Below, in pieces: positions 24,529-34,027 of a stretch of DNA of 64,000 nt. The stretch is from Paenibacillus xylanilyticus (GTDB taxonomy: Bacteria; Bacillota; Bacilli; Paenibacillales; Paenibacillaceae), in assembly GCF_009664365.1 (NCBI RefSeq), contig NZ_CP044310.1:5081001-5145000 (forward strand). The letters run 5' to 3'. The notes below the pieces were generated by a model. That model ran no database searches and was not told where the DNA came from. It saw nothing but the letters and a program-made list of their open reading frames with translations. Position 1 is the first letter of the stretch. Each line of letters opens with the position of its first letter. The position numbers and the translations under genes are program-made.

Positions 24529-25463
24529 GCCCCGGTACTCAAGCTGACGGCAGCGCGATGAAACCATTAAAATATACAATATGCATCTTGTTAACGACAT
24601 TGATTATGGGTACTTCTTTTCCGGTTGGCAAAATCGGCATGTTGTATGCTCCACCGTTCCTGCTCATGGGCATGCGTTACGTACTGGCAGGGGGCCTGAT
24701 GGCCTGGTTTCTGCGAAAACGACCTCTACCTGCAGGATGGCAAGCCTGGCTAAAAATTATTTTAATTGGCCTGTTCCAATCTGCTGGAGTGATGGGATGC
24801 GCCTATTACAGCATGAACTGGATTACATCCGGTGAATCTGCCATTCTTACCTTTACCAATCCGTTGCTGGTCATTATCATCAGTGCTTTGTTGTATCGGT
24901 TAACATATCGCTTCAGCCAGTGGATGGGTGTACTCCTCGGCCTCGCCGGCGTCCTGTTAACCTTTGGCTCGCATATGAGTTTTAGCCCCGGAACCTGGAT
25001 TGGAATTGGTGGTGCGGTTTCCTTCGCAGTCTCCACATTACTTATTAAACGCTGGGGTGATCGTTACGATACTTTTGTGCTTACCGCGTACCAGATGCTC
25101 GCTGGAGGCGCAGTACTGCTTCTGCTTAGCACATGGACTGAACAGCCTTATTTTATTGTGAACCCCACCTCGGTTGCAGTGCTGCTCTGGTTGTCCCTTG
25201 TATGCTCCATAATCCAGTTCTCACTCTGGTTCTATTTGCTGCAGCATAGTGACCCCGCCCAAACCAGTTCCTATCTGTTTCTGACACCGTTCTTTGGAGT
25301 ATTGTCGAGCTGGATTTTACTGCAGGAACAGGTCGAGTGGTTCGTTGGTGCTGGCGGCATACTCATAGGTGTTGGTATTTTTCTGGTCAATCGTCGTTCA
25401 TCTGCACAGAAAACGAAGGAACGCTCATCTGAACTCCTTAAGCATTCTCCTCCAGTGAGTTGA
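24525..25463 (+). CDS. DMT-superfamily (EamA) transporter
   Basis: This 312-residue protein has ten membrane segments in two EamA repeats, with WITSGESAILTFTNPLLVII in the first and DPAQTSSYLFLTPFFGVLSSW in the second. Members export amino acids, purines or other metabolites; the substrate here is unknown. The ATG at 24525 overlaps the SDR stop codon; an in-frame ATG at 24558 just before the first membrane helix is an equally reasonable start. Confidence 0.9.
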   Translation: MSPGTQADGSAMKPLKYTICILLTTLIMGTSFPVGKIGMLYAPPFLLMGMRYVLAGGLMAWFLRKRPLPAGWQAWLKIILIGLFQSAGVMGCAYYSMNWITSGESAILTFTNPLLVIIISALLYRLTYRFSQWMGVLLGLAGVLLTFGSHMSFSPGTWIGIGGAVSFAVSTLLIKRWGDRYDTFVLTAYQMLAGGAVLLLLSTWTEQPYFIVNPTSVAVLLWLSLVCSIIQFSLWFYLLQHSDPAQTSSYLFLTPFFGVLSSWILLQEQVEWFVGAGGILIGVGIFLVNRRSSAQKTKERSSELLKHSPPVS

Positions 25464-25487
25464 GATGGTCACACACCAGCAGAAAAA

Positions 25488-25527
25488 GGCATGCGCTCAT
25501 GGGATTCCCCCATGAACGACATGCCTT
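25488..25527. terminator. Bidirectional intrinsic terminator between eamA and helD
   Basis: GGCATG..CTCATGGG / CCCATGA...CATGCC with T-runs on both sides separates the convergent transporter and helD genes. Confidence 0.8.
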
Positions 25528-25561
25528 TTATATTCTTGATTTTACATTGCTCTACCCATAT

Positions 25562-27748
25562 TTATTCGGTGTCACTGTCCGGCCAACCCTGAATGGTTAC
25601 CGGTTCGCCTTCCGAATGATGTGTTGCCGCCGCATAAGACGGCAGGTCACCGTCATGGAACAGCCACAGCTCGTGCAATGCCCGTGTACAGCCTACATAC
25701 AGCAGCTTAGCGTCGCCCGCATTAGACAAGTAATGCTGCTCATCCGCGTCTGCCACAATAACCGCATCAAACTCTAGTCCCTTGGACAGATAGACAGGTA
25801 AAACGGAATGTCCACCTGTGTATTGCTTTTTGCCGCCATCAATCAGGTTCAGTTCCCATCCCGCATCCAGAAGTTCACGATGAAGCTCAACCGCTTCATG
25901 CAGGGTACGCGTCAGAATGGATACGGTGCGGTAGTCTTTTACCGTTAAGAGCTTTAAAGCCCGTTCAAGACTCTTCGTTCTTCCTTCACCCTCATAGGGT
26001 AATGTTCTAACCGGATCCCCGCTCCGGAAGACAGGGATGGCTGTAATCCCGCTTTTGACCCCATGTTCCAGTATCGTATTGGCATAATCAATAATTTCCA
26101 TGGTGGACCGATAGCTACGGGTCAAGGCAAAGTAAGCATTCTGCTCGTCGGGAAACAGGGTACTCATCTCTTCCCACGCATGAACCCCGCGATACTCATG
26201 AATGCCCTGGGACAAGTCACCCAGGATGGTGAAGGAATGTCCTTTGACAAACAGATCCAGCAGAGCGACGTGAAATGGTGAGAAATCCTGCGCTTCATCA
26301 ATCACGACATGATCGAATCGTTCCGCTCCTTCAATATCATGAATAAGGGTGTGAATATAAACGAGCGCAGGCAGATCCTCTTCACGAATAACATCCTGCT
26401 TCAGATCTGCTGTCGTCTGCTTCATCACACCTTTGGGAATAAGACTGCTTAGTGAAGCAGGCACTGAGCCACCCTTAGCGGCCTTGAACAGCTGTTTATA
26501 CAGCGTAAGCGGTTCATATTGGGGCCACTTTTTGGCGTATGCTTTTTCACGTGTCGCTGCTTTCTTTTTGCGTTCTTTGCGAACGCTCTCGGGACAAGGC
26601 TTCTTGAGCTCCATTTCGATCCAGCGGTGGATACGCGCCATCACGCGCTCCTTACGTTTAGCCAGTGGATAGTGCTTGTATTCTTCGCTAAACCAGCTTT
26701 CGATCTCTGCCTTGCTAAGTACCGCACCGTCCCAGGGAGTGAAGTCCAGATCGGGTACCGATTCCTCCTCCATGCCTGACAGCCATTCCTGAATGAGTTT
26801 CATGAAGCGTATCGAGCCCTTATAGCGCCCAGGTACGTCATCATTCAATTCGGGACGTGCTTCCGGCGTTTCAAACCAGGTATTCAATGTCTCCGACGTA
26901 TCTGCCAGTGGCATCTCTAATCCTAGTAGATTCATCGCCCAATCCGGGAATGTGCGCTGCTGAATATCTCCGACGCCGAGTTCCGGGAGTACATCCGAGA
27001 TGTAATCGAGGAACATGTGGTTGGGTGCGAAGATAACCATCTTCTCCGCAGATACCTGCTCTTTGTACTGATACAGCAAAAAGGCCAGCCGGTGCAGGGC
27101 AACGGTTGTTTTTCCCGAACCCGCTACACCTTGAATGATCAATGCCGTGTTCCTTGCGGCGCGAATGATCTGATCCTGTTCTGCCTGAATAGTGGATACG
27201 ATGTCACGAAGCTTGTTATCCTTGTTCTCTCCCAGCCGATAGACGAGAAACTCATCCGATACGGCCGGCTGATCGCTATCCCGGTTGTATGTATCCGCAA
27301 CGCGCTCCAATATCCGCTGCCGGATAACCACGTTACGTTTTAGATAGACCAGTCCTTCAATCAAACCTTCGGGTGCATCGTAGGTTGCGGAGGCTTCCCC
27401 TCCCGTAAATGAGTAAAACAGGCTCGCGACCGGAGCACGCCAATCGATGACGAGCGGATGCTCTCCCACCTCTTCGCGGTCTACGCCGACTTTGCCAATG
27501 TACAGCGGCTTCCGTTCCCCGCTGCCCTGTTCTTCGAAATCCAAGCGTCCGAAATAGGGTTGCTGCGCGCTCTTGGACAAGGCGGTGCGGCGCTCTTCGC
27601 GTCCGGCTTCCAGCACTTGTTCGGTGAAATCGTGGCCAGTATACACCGGTATATTCTTCAGCCGTTCCAGCTGACGATCCACTTCCTCCATCGTTCGCTC
27701 TAACCTGTACTCTTCTTCTTGATAGGCACTTTGAAAGCTGTCTGACAT
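25562..27748 (-). CDS. helD: RNA polymerase recycling ATPase HelD
   Basis: HelD is a UvrD/Rep-like ATPase that enters the RNA polymerase channels and releases stalled enzyme; some forms give rifamycin tolerance. The 728-residue protein has an N-terminal coiled-coil arm (EEEYRLERTMEEVDRQLERLKN), the HelD-typical VIDWRAPVASLFY, Walker A GVAGSGKTTVALHRLA, Walker B-type VVIDEAQDFSPFHVALL, and the late helicase motif YLSKGLEFDAVIVADAD. The ATG follows GGAGGTAAC. It is a single-gene unit next to an ABC exporter. Confidence 0.93.
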   Translation of the reverse strand: MSDSFQSAYQEEEYRLERTMEEVDRQLERLKNIPVYTGHDFTEQVLEAGREERRTALSKSAQQPYFGRLDFEEQGSGERKPLYIGKVGVDREEVGEHPLVIDWRAPVASLFYSFTGGEASATYDAPEGLIEGLVYLKRNVVIRQRILERVADTYNRDSDQPAVSDEFLVYRLGENKDNKLRDIVSTIQAEQDQIIRAARNTALIIQGVAGSGKTTVALHRLAFLLYQYKEQVSAEKMVIFAPNHMFLDYISDVLPELGVGDIQQRTFPDWAMNLLGLEMPLADTSETLNTWFETPEARPELNDDVPGRYKGSIRFMKLIQEWLSGMEEESVPDLDFTPWDGAVLSKAEIESWFSEEYKHYPLAKRKERVMARIHRWIEMELKKPCPESVRKERKKKAATREKAYAKKWPQYEPLTLYKQLFKAAKGGSVPASLSSLIPKGVMKQTTADLKQDVIREEDLPALVYIHTLIHDIEGAERFDHVVIDEAQDFSPFHVALLDLFVKGHSFTILGDLSQGIHEYRGVHAWEEMSTLFPDEQNAYFALTRSYRSTMEIIDYANTILEHGVKSGITAIPVFRSGDPVRTLPYEGEGRTKSLERALKLLTVKDYRTVSILTRTLHEAVELHRELLDAGWELNLIDGGKKQYTGGHSVLPVYLSKGLEFDAVIVADADEQHYLSNAGDAKLLYVGCTRALHELWLFHDGDLPSYAAATHHSEGEPVTIQGWPDSDTE

Positions 27749-27924
27749 GTTTCAGTTACCTCCTAAGAATATGTTTTTTTGCATGGCCAATCTGACGACA
27801 CAAAAGGATACCCACTATATCATATTGAATGGCAAAAAGCTACAGCTAACAGGACGAAAAGACAAATGAACCGCTGTTCCCGTCCCTTTAAGACGAAAAA
27901 ACAACGGTTCACAGCGTTTATCAA

Positions 27925-29718
27925 TTAATACTCCTCGGGCTCTGGCTTCCCATCCTGTGCAACAAATTGTTTCTGAGCCAGCTCACGATATACCGGATGC
28001 GTGCTGATTAGCTCTGCATGTGTACCCGTCCCGGTGACATGGCCCTGCTCCAGTACAACAATCTGATCCGAATCCACGACTGTGGACAAACGATGCGCAA
28101 TTACAACCGTTGTCCGTCCCTCCATCAAATTCGAAAGGGCTTGCTGCACTTCATGTTCCGAAGTACTGTCCAGACTGGACGTTGCCTCATCAAGCATGAG
28201 GATATCCGGACTGCGCAGCAGAGCCCTGGCTATGGCAATGCGCTGACGCTGACCGCCCGAAAGCTTGATTCCACGTTCCCCCACCTCGGTCTCGTAACCC
28301 TGGGGCAAGCTATCAATAAATGCGGACGAGTATGCCATGTCTGCGGCGTGCCGAATCTCGTCCATACTTGCTTCTCGTCCAAGCCCATAGGTAATGTTGT
28401 CCTTGATGGTACCTGCCATTAGCGGACTCTCCTGTGAAACATATCCGATCTTGCTGCGCCAGGAGGCGAGCGAATAATCCCTTATGTCTTGTCCACCGTA
28501 GGTAATGTTACCCGAACCAGGAAGGTAAAACTGCTCGAGCAGCGAGAATAGGGTTGATTTGCCGCTGCCGCTCGGACCGACAATCGCCGTCACTTTACGT
28601 GCTGGAACGGTCAGTTGAATGCCATGCAGTACTTCTTCTCCTGTGACATAGGCGAAATGCAGGTTGTTGAATGCAATGGTCTCGTTGCCTTTTGGAGCTG
28701 ACTTCACACTGTGCTGTGGTTCTTCTTCATGTGCAAGAATAGCCTGAATGCGTTCGGTTGCCCCGACCACCTTTTGCAAACGCGAATACAGTGTCGTGAA
28801 CTGCCCCATCGGCATAATGACCTGGAACAGCAGCAGGATGAAGGCCACCAGTTCCCCGGGTGATAACATGCCAGATGCTACCCGCATACCGCCAACTCCC
28901 AGAATAACAACTAATACAGCGGTCATGACAAAGGTAAAGAGCGGTCCGATCAACGCCAGGATTTTTGCTTCCTGCAAACCAAAAGCGAACATTTTGCCAA
29001 TGCGGGAATGTCCCGCTTCCGCCTCCTGTTGTTCGGTGCCATACGCTTTTACCAATCGGATCTCACTAATAACCTGGCTCAGCACGGAAGTAAGCCCGGC
29101 CATCTCATCCTGCTGCTTTTTGGAGATTTTGTACATTTTACGTCCAACCGGCAGCAAAATCAGCAGCGTTAACGGCACCAAGCTCAAGATAATAAGCGAC
29201 ATCACCCAATCCAGATAGAATAGCAGAGCCACCCCGCCCACCACCGCAACGATATTGGAGACAAAGGAGACCAGATAATCGGCAATCAGCGTCATGATCT
29301 GGCTTGTATCATTGGTGATGCGGCTCATTGTATCCCCTGTACGATTACGATCAAAATATGGCATTGGCAGAGATAACACCTTGTTCCACAGCTTCGTTCG
29401 CAGCGTTGCAACCACACGTTGTCCTGCATAATTCAACATATAGATGCTGATGCCTGAAGCAATCGCCTGAATGACAAAAGCGCCAAGCAGGAGAAAAATG
29501 ACGGATTTATTAAGTGCAGACATCGTTAGTCCATCAATCAGACCTTTGGTCATCAGTGGAACAATTAACCCGGCTGTAGTCTGAATGAGGGTCAGAATCA
29601 ATGCGACAATCAAAATGAGTTTGGGAGGTTCTGTGGAAGCAATCAGCTTCACGAAATCTTTGAATCCTTTTTTCCCCAGCTTCGGTTCAACCCGGTCCGT
29701 CTGTTCCTTCTCTTCCAT
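27925..29718 (-). CDS. BmrA-type ABC exporter (fused permease and ATPase)
   Basis: This 597-residue half-transporter has six N-terminal membrane helices (ABC exporter type) and an ATPase domain with Walker A GPSGSGKSTLFSLLEQF, signature LSGGQRQRIAIARALL, Walker B ILMLDEATSSLD and the switch histidine in VIAHRLST. It most resembles the homodimeric multidrug exporter BmrA of B. subtilis, although lipid or peptide export cannot be excluded. The ATG at 29718 follows GGAGG at eight bases; starts at 29733 and 29748 are in frame. It is followed by a 176-base gap before helD. Confidence 0.88.
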   Translation of the reverse strand: MEEKEQTDRVEPKLGKKGFKDFVKLIASTEPPKLILIVALILTLIQTTAGLIVPLMTKGLIDGLTMSALNKSVIFLLLGAFVIQAIASGISIYMLNYAGQRVVATLRTKLWNKVLSLPMPYFDRNRTGDTMSRITNDTSQIMTLIADYLVSFVSNIVAVVGGVALLFYLDWVMSLIILSLVPLTLLILLPVGRKMYKISKKQQDEMAGLTSVLSQVISEIRLVKAYGTEQQEAEAGHSRIGKMFAFGLQEAKILALIGPLFTFVMTAVLVVILGVGGMRVASGMLSPGELVAFILLLFQVIMPMGQFTTLYSRLQKVVGATERIQAILAHEEEPQHSVKSAPKGNETIAFNNLHFAYVTGEEVLHGIQLTVPARKVTAIVGPSGSGKSTLFSLLEQFYLPGSGNITYGGQDIRDYSLASWRSKIGYVSQESPLMAGTIKDNITYGLGREASMDEIRHAADMAYSSAFIDSLPQGYETEVGERGIKLSGGQRQRIAIARALLRSPDILMLDEATSSLDSTSEHEVQQALSNLMEGRTTVVIAHRLSTVVDSDQIVVLEQGHVTGTGTHAELISTHPVYRELAQKQFVAQDGKPEPEEY

Positions 29719-29788
29719 TCCCCGTTCCTCCATTCTCCACCTGTTCACTAGACATTACACGAATGATTTCTCCGTACGTCCCAACTGA

Positions 29789-31087
29789 TTACAATACGCC
29801 ATGCAGTACAAAGTTGGCCAGAAAAAGAATGGCAATGCCATACATGACCACAGGCACCTGTTTCCCCTGACCTGCGGCCAGCTTCGCCAGTGGATAGGCA
29901 ATGAAACCAAACGCCATGCCGTCCACAATGCTATACGTAAAGGGAATCATGACCATAATCAGAAATGCCGGGAATGCCTCTGTAAAGTCACCAAAATCCA
30001 TATCCTTCACACCTTGCACCATCAAACCGCCAATGATGATCAAAATGGGGGCTATTGCACTGTCCGGAATATACCCGAGCAGCGGAATGAAGAAAAAAGT
30101 CGCCCCGAACAGCACGGCTGTAACGAGCGGTGTCAAGCCCGTGCGTCCGCCTGCTGCAATGCCGGCCGTGGTCTCTGCCGCAGCTACAGGAGGGCTGCTC
30201 CCGAATATACCTGCCAATACCGTACTGATCGACAGAGCGCGCAGGCTGCCTTTGAAACGCTGCGGGCGATCAATCATTTGCGTCTGAGCCGTAATCAATC
30301 CGATATTCTCGAATACGACAATCAGCAGCAGCAAAAAGACAGCAATCCAGAACGCAATATCTGCCAGCTTCATCAGGGACAATTCGCCAAACAACCCGCC
30401 GTATTGACGCAGCGCTTCCATCGCGGACACGGGTTCACCCGGGTTCACTGCACCTAGCACATAGGCAAGTCCAGTCCCGATCAGAATACTGATGAGAAGT
30501 CCGCCCTGAATATTACGTATGAATAGAATCACAGCAAGCACCAGTGTCACGCAGGCCGTAATAACATTAGGATCATTGAAATGCCCGATCGCTACAAATG
30601 TCGTCTGATGAGCGATAACAATTCCGCTTTTCTGCAAACCAATGAAGGTCAAAAACAGACCAATGCCCACCGTAATCCCATGCTGCAGGTTTTTCGGTAT
30701 GGCTTCGCTGATCAATTTATATAGTGATGTAAATGCAACGATTGCAAAAAGTATACCTGTAACAGCCACCACGGCCAGTGCTTCCTGCCAGCTCAGCTTC
30801 ATGGAATGTACGAGTGTGTACGTGAAAAATGCATTGATCCCCATTCCGGGTACAACCACAATAGGTGACTTACCTCCGAATGCCATCAGCAAGCAACCCG
30901 CAATAGACGTCAGCAGTGTGCCTACCATCGCTGCCTGTAAAGGCATGCCGGCATCTGCCAGAATTGTAGCATTGACCATCACGATATAAACGACAGCAAA
31001 ATAGGAGATGGCTCCCGCCACAATCTCTTTTTTCCACTGGTCCCCCGGCTCCACACCGAGACGTCTGGTCATCCAACCTTGTTTCAT
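29789..31087 (-). CDS. AzgA/PbuG-type purine permease (NCS2)
   Basis: This 432-residue permease has 12-14 membrane segments and belongs to the AzgA-like branch of nucleobase transporters. Landmarks are VNATILADAGMPLQAA, VVVPGMGINAFFTYTLV, HGITVGIGLFLTFIGLQKSG and the substrate-site region SSPPVAAAETTAGIAAGGRTG. Members take up hypoxanthine, guanine or adenine. No purine riboswitch is visible in the short upstream region. Confidence 0.9.
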   Translation of the reverse strand: MKQGWMTRRLGVEPGDQWKKEIVAGAISYFAVVYIVMVNATILADAGMPLQAAMVGTLLTSIAGCLLMAFGGKSPIVVVPGMGINAFFTYTLVHSMKLSWQEALAVVAVTGILFAIVAFTSLYKLISEAIPKNLQHGITVGIGLFLTFIGLQKSGIVIAHQTTFVAIGHFNDPNVITACVTLVLAVILFIRNIQGGLLISILIGTGLAYVLGAVNPGEPVSAMEALRQYGGLFGELSLMKLADIAFWIAVFLLLLIVVFENIGLITAQTQMIDRPQRFKGSLRALSISTVLAGIFGSSPPVAAAETTAGIAAGGRTGLTPLVTAVLFGATFFFIPLLGYIPDSAIAPILIIIGGLMVQGVKDMDFGDFTEAFPAFLIMVMIPFTYSIVDGMAFGFIAYPLAKLAAGQGKQVPVVMYGIAILFLANFVLHGVL

Positions 31088-31203
31088 CCGTTCTGTTCCC
31101 CTCTCTCTATGTACACTGCCATTTCTCTATATATTTATCATCATTTCGCGCAGCACCACATATCATACACGGTTTTGAGATTGAAGTACATTACATGATG
31201 ACT

Positions 31204-31243
31204 ATAAAAAAAGCGCAGGCGCCTTGTAGGCACCTACGCTTTT
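31204..31243 (-). terminator. Intrinsic terminator of the tcdA transcript
   Basis: On the minus strand AGCGTAGGTGCC / GGCGCCTGCGCT is followed by TTTTTT, immediately after the tcdA stop codon. Confidence 0.85.
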
Positions 31244-31254
31244 CGCTCAACAGG

Positions 31255-32013
31255 TTACTGTTGTTTTTTCGCTGCATTTTCAATCAATTCCTTGACTGCC
31301 ACACTGACCATGATCAGGCCAGCTACCGGAGGAACAAACGCGTTGCTCGCTGGTGGCTGTTTCGCCTTGCGAATTTCCGGTGCGTTCTCAGGAACGATCT
31401 TTTGAGTAACATCTTCACGTGGCTTTAATGGCTCCTCCGTAGAGAAAACCACTTTGACCCCTTTTTTGATGCCTTCTTTGCGCAGTTTTGTGCGAACCAC
31501 ACGGGCAATCGGGTCCATGGACGTTTTAGAAATATCCGCAACCTGGAATTTCGTAGGGTCCATTTTGTTCGCCGCACCCATGCTGGAGATCACCGGAATC
31601 TTACGTTTGAGGCATTCCTTGATGAGATGGATTTTGTAGATGATCGTGTCGGATGCATCCAGGACATAATCCAGTTCGTATTTAAAGAGTTCCTCATACG
31701 TTTCTTCCGTGTAAAACATGTTCAAGGCGATGGCATCAATCTCAGGGTTAATGAGCTTGACCCGGTCCACCATCAGATCGGCTTTTTTCTGACCAACGGT
31801 CGTGGTCAACGCGTGAATCTGGCGGTTAACGTTGGTGATGTCCACCACATCCTTATCGATCAGGATGATGCGTCCAACCCCGCTGCGAGCAAGGGCTTCA
31901 ACGGCTATACCGCCCACGCCGCCAATACCAAGCACGGCAACTGTACTATTTTTCAGAGCATCCAGACCTTCAGGTCCGATTGCCAGCTCTGTTCTTGAAA
32001 ATTGATGGAGCAT
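31255..32013 (-). CDS. tcdA: tRNA threonylcarbamoyladenosine dehydratase TcdA (YrvM)
   Basis: This E1-like enzyme converts t6A37 of ANN-decoding tRNAs to cyclic ct6A. The 252-residue protein has the nucleotide loop VLGIGGVGGIAVEALAR, the aspartate/arginine pair LIDKDVVDITNVNRQ, and the family segment SSMGAANKMDPTKF. The C-terminal LIMVSVAVKELIENAAKKQQ closes the ThiF fold. It follows aspS by 18 bases, the same order as aspS-yrvM in B. subtilis, and is the last gene of the hisS-aspS-tcdA unit. Confidence 0.94.
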   Translation of the reverse strand: MLHQFSRTELAIGPEGLDALKNSTVAVLGIGGVGGIAVEALARSGVGRIILIDKDVVDITNVNRQIHALTTTVGQKKADLMVDRVKLINPEIDAIALNMFYTEETYEELFKYELDYVLDASDTIIYKIHLIKECLKRKIPVISSMGAANKMDPTKFQVADISKTSMDPIARVVRTKLRKEGIKKGVKVVFSTEEPLKPREDVTQKIVPENAPEIRKAKQPPASNAFVPPVAGLIMVSVAVKELIENAAKKQQ

Positions 32014-32031
32014 TGAGAATCGATGCCTCCT

Positions 32032-33810
32032 TTATTTCTTTTCCGCCACCGGTTTACGGGCTACACGGATATGAAGTTGTTCCAACTGGGCTCCGTCCAC
32101 TTCAGAAGGTGCGTTCATGAGCAGATCGGTTGCACTTGCCGTTTTCGGGAAGGCAATGGTTTCACGCAGGTTTGTACGGCCTGCCAGCAGCATAACGAGA
32201 CGGTCAAGACCAAAGGCGATACCGCCATGTGGTGGAGTTCCGTATTCGAATGCTTCAAGCAGATAACCGAATTTCTCATTGGATACTTCAGGAGAAAGTC
32301 CAAGTGCTGCAAACATTTTCTCTTGCACGTCACGTTTGTAGATACGCATCGAACCGCCACCTACTTCATAACCATTCAGAACAAGGTCATAAGCTTGTGC
32401 ACGAATCGCACCCGGGTCTGTATCGAACAGAGCTACATCTTCGTCTTTTGGACGAGTGAACGGGTGATGTTCTGCCACATAACGTTTCGCATCTTCATCA
32501 TATCCGAGCAATGGGAAGTCCACAACCCAGGCAAATTTGAATTTGCTGTCATCGATCAGACCAAGTTGACGACCAATTTTCAAGCGCAGTGCACCCAGAA
32601 CGTCTGCAACCACTTTTTTGTTGTCGGCAGAGAAGAGCAGCAAGTCGCCTTCTTCAGCGCCAGTGCGTTCTTTCACCGCTTCAATCTCTTCCGGTGTAAA
32701 GAATTTCACGATTGGGCCTTTGAATTCGCCGTCTTTCACTTGAATCCAAGCCAGACCTTTGGCACCGTAACGTGCTGCGAATGGTCCGAGATCGTCGATC
32801 TCTTTGCGGCTCCATGTGCCACAGCCTTTGGCATTCAGCACTTTCACTTCTCCACCTTTTTCGATGACAGAAGCAAATACTTTTACACCACTGTTCGCTA
32901 CGATATCGTTCATTTCCACCAGCTCCAAGCCAAAGCGCAGATCCGGCTTGTCTGAACCGTATTTACCCATCGCATCTGCATACGTAATCCGCTGGAATGG
33001 CAGCTCAAGCTCGATACCTTTCGTTTCACGAAGCAATTTGGCCATCAGCTCTTCCATCATTGGCAGCAGGTCATCCTGTTCCAGGAAGGAAGTCTCGATG
33101 TCGACTTGTGTGAACTCAGGTTGACGGTCTGCACGCAGATCCTCATCCCGGAAACAGCGGGCGATTTGATAATAACGCTCAAGTCCGCCGACCATCAGCA
33201 ATTGTTTGTAGATTTGCGGAGATTGCGGCAGAGCGAAGAATTCACCTTCATGTACACGGCTTGGTACGAGATAGTCACGCGCACCTTCCGGGGAGCTCTT
33301 CGTAAGAATCGGTGTTTCCACTTCAACGAACTCTTCTCCATCCAGGTAGTCACGGAATACTTTGGACGCTTTGGAACGCAATTTCAGTGTTTCGTACATT
33401 TCCGGACGACGAAGGTCCAGATAACGATATTTCAAGCGAAGGGACTCATCGACTTCCACACCATCTTCAATGAAGAATGGCGGCGTTTTTGCCGCGTTCA
33501 GCACTTCGATTTCCGTAATCTGAACTTCAATTTCACCTGTAGGCAGGTTTTTGTTCACGGTCTCTTCATCACGTTTAACCACTTTACCCGATACGGCGAT
33601 AACATACTCACTACGTACCCGATCAGCAATTTGCAGAGCTTCGCCGGAGTAAGCCGGGTTAAATACCACTTGTACAATACCGCTGCGGTCACGCAGATCG
33701 ATAAACAGTACGCCCCCCAGGTCACGGCGGGTCTGTACCCAGCCGTTCAATGTTACGGTTTCGCCGATGTGTGCGGTCGTTAATGCGCCGCAATGATGAC
33801 TTCTTTTCAT
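32032..33810 (-). CDS. aspS: Aspartyl-tRNA synthetase
   Basis: This 592-residue class IIb synthetase has an N-terminal OB-fold anticodon domain (LNGWVQTRRDLGGVLFIDLRDRSG), motif 2 CFRDEDLRADRQPEFTQVD, the bacterial GAD insertion domain in the middle, and motif 3 GIAFGLDRLVMLLAG. Whether it is discriminating or also charges tRNA-Asn cannot be told from sequence alone; no gatCAB is in view. The ATG at 33810 lies seven bases after GAGGAG; longer in-frame starts lack a site. It is downstream of hisS and shares its T-box leader unless another promoter exists in the 217-base gap. Confidence 0.96.
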   Translation of the reverse strand: MKRSHHCGALTTAHIGETVTLNGWVQTRRDLGGVLFIDLRDRSGIVQVVFNPAYSGEALQIADRVRSEYVIAVSGKVVKRDEETVNKNLPTGEIEVQITEIEVLNAAKTPPFFIEDGVEVDESLRLKYRYLDLRRPEMYETLKLRSKASKVFRDYLDGEEFVEVETPILTKSSPEGARDYLVPSRVHEGEFFALPQSPQIYKQLLMVGGLERYYQIARCFRDEDLRADRQPEFTQVDIETSFLEQDDLLPMMEELMAKLLRETKGIELELPFQRITYADAMGKYGSDKPDLRFGLELVEMNDIVANSGVKVFASVIEKGGEVKVLNAKGCGTWSRKEIDDLGPFAARYGAKGLAWIQVKDGEFKGPIVKFFTPEEIEAVKERTGAEEGDLLLFSADNKKVVADVLGALRLKIGRQLGLIDDSKFKFAWVVDFPLLGYDEDAKRYVAEHHPFTRPKDEDVALFDTDPGAIRAQAYDLVLNGYEVGGGSMRIYKRDVQEKMFAALGLSPEVSNEKFGYLLEAFEYGTPPHGGIAFGLDRLVMLLAGRTNLRETIAFPKTASATDLLMNAPSEVDGAQLEQLHIRVARKPVAEKK

Positions 33811-34027
33811 AACCAAACTCCTCATTATGTGAATTTCCGTTCTGTGCAAGTAGGCCAAGACCATTACTTTAACAGCGCGGTTGCGTGAAGACGTTGTATT
33901 GAAAAGGCGTTGTACTTACGGGAGCTGTACCATTTTTGGACAAAATCTAGCTTGAATGGCTTCCAGGCCCCGTAAGGCTGCCGAATCATATTGATATTAA
34001 ATTTAACTTAATCTGGCTTGTGCGATC

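Noticed and set aside
27850..27915. Inverted repeat GAACCG ... CGGTTC after the ABC exporter
   Set aside because: The T-run lies inside the loop side rather than after the stem, so an intrinsic terminator is not convincing.
31088..31254. Possible purine riboswitch upstream of the purine permease
   Set aside because: None of the conserved purine-aptamer core could be found in this short stretch.
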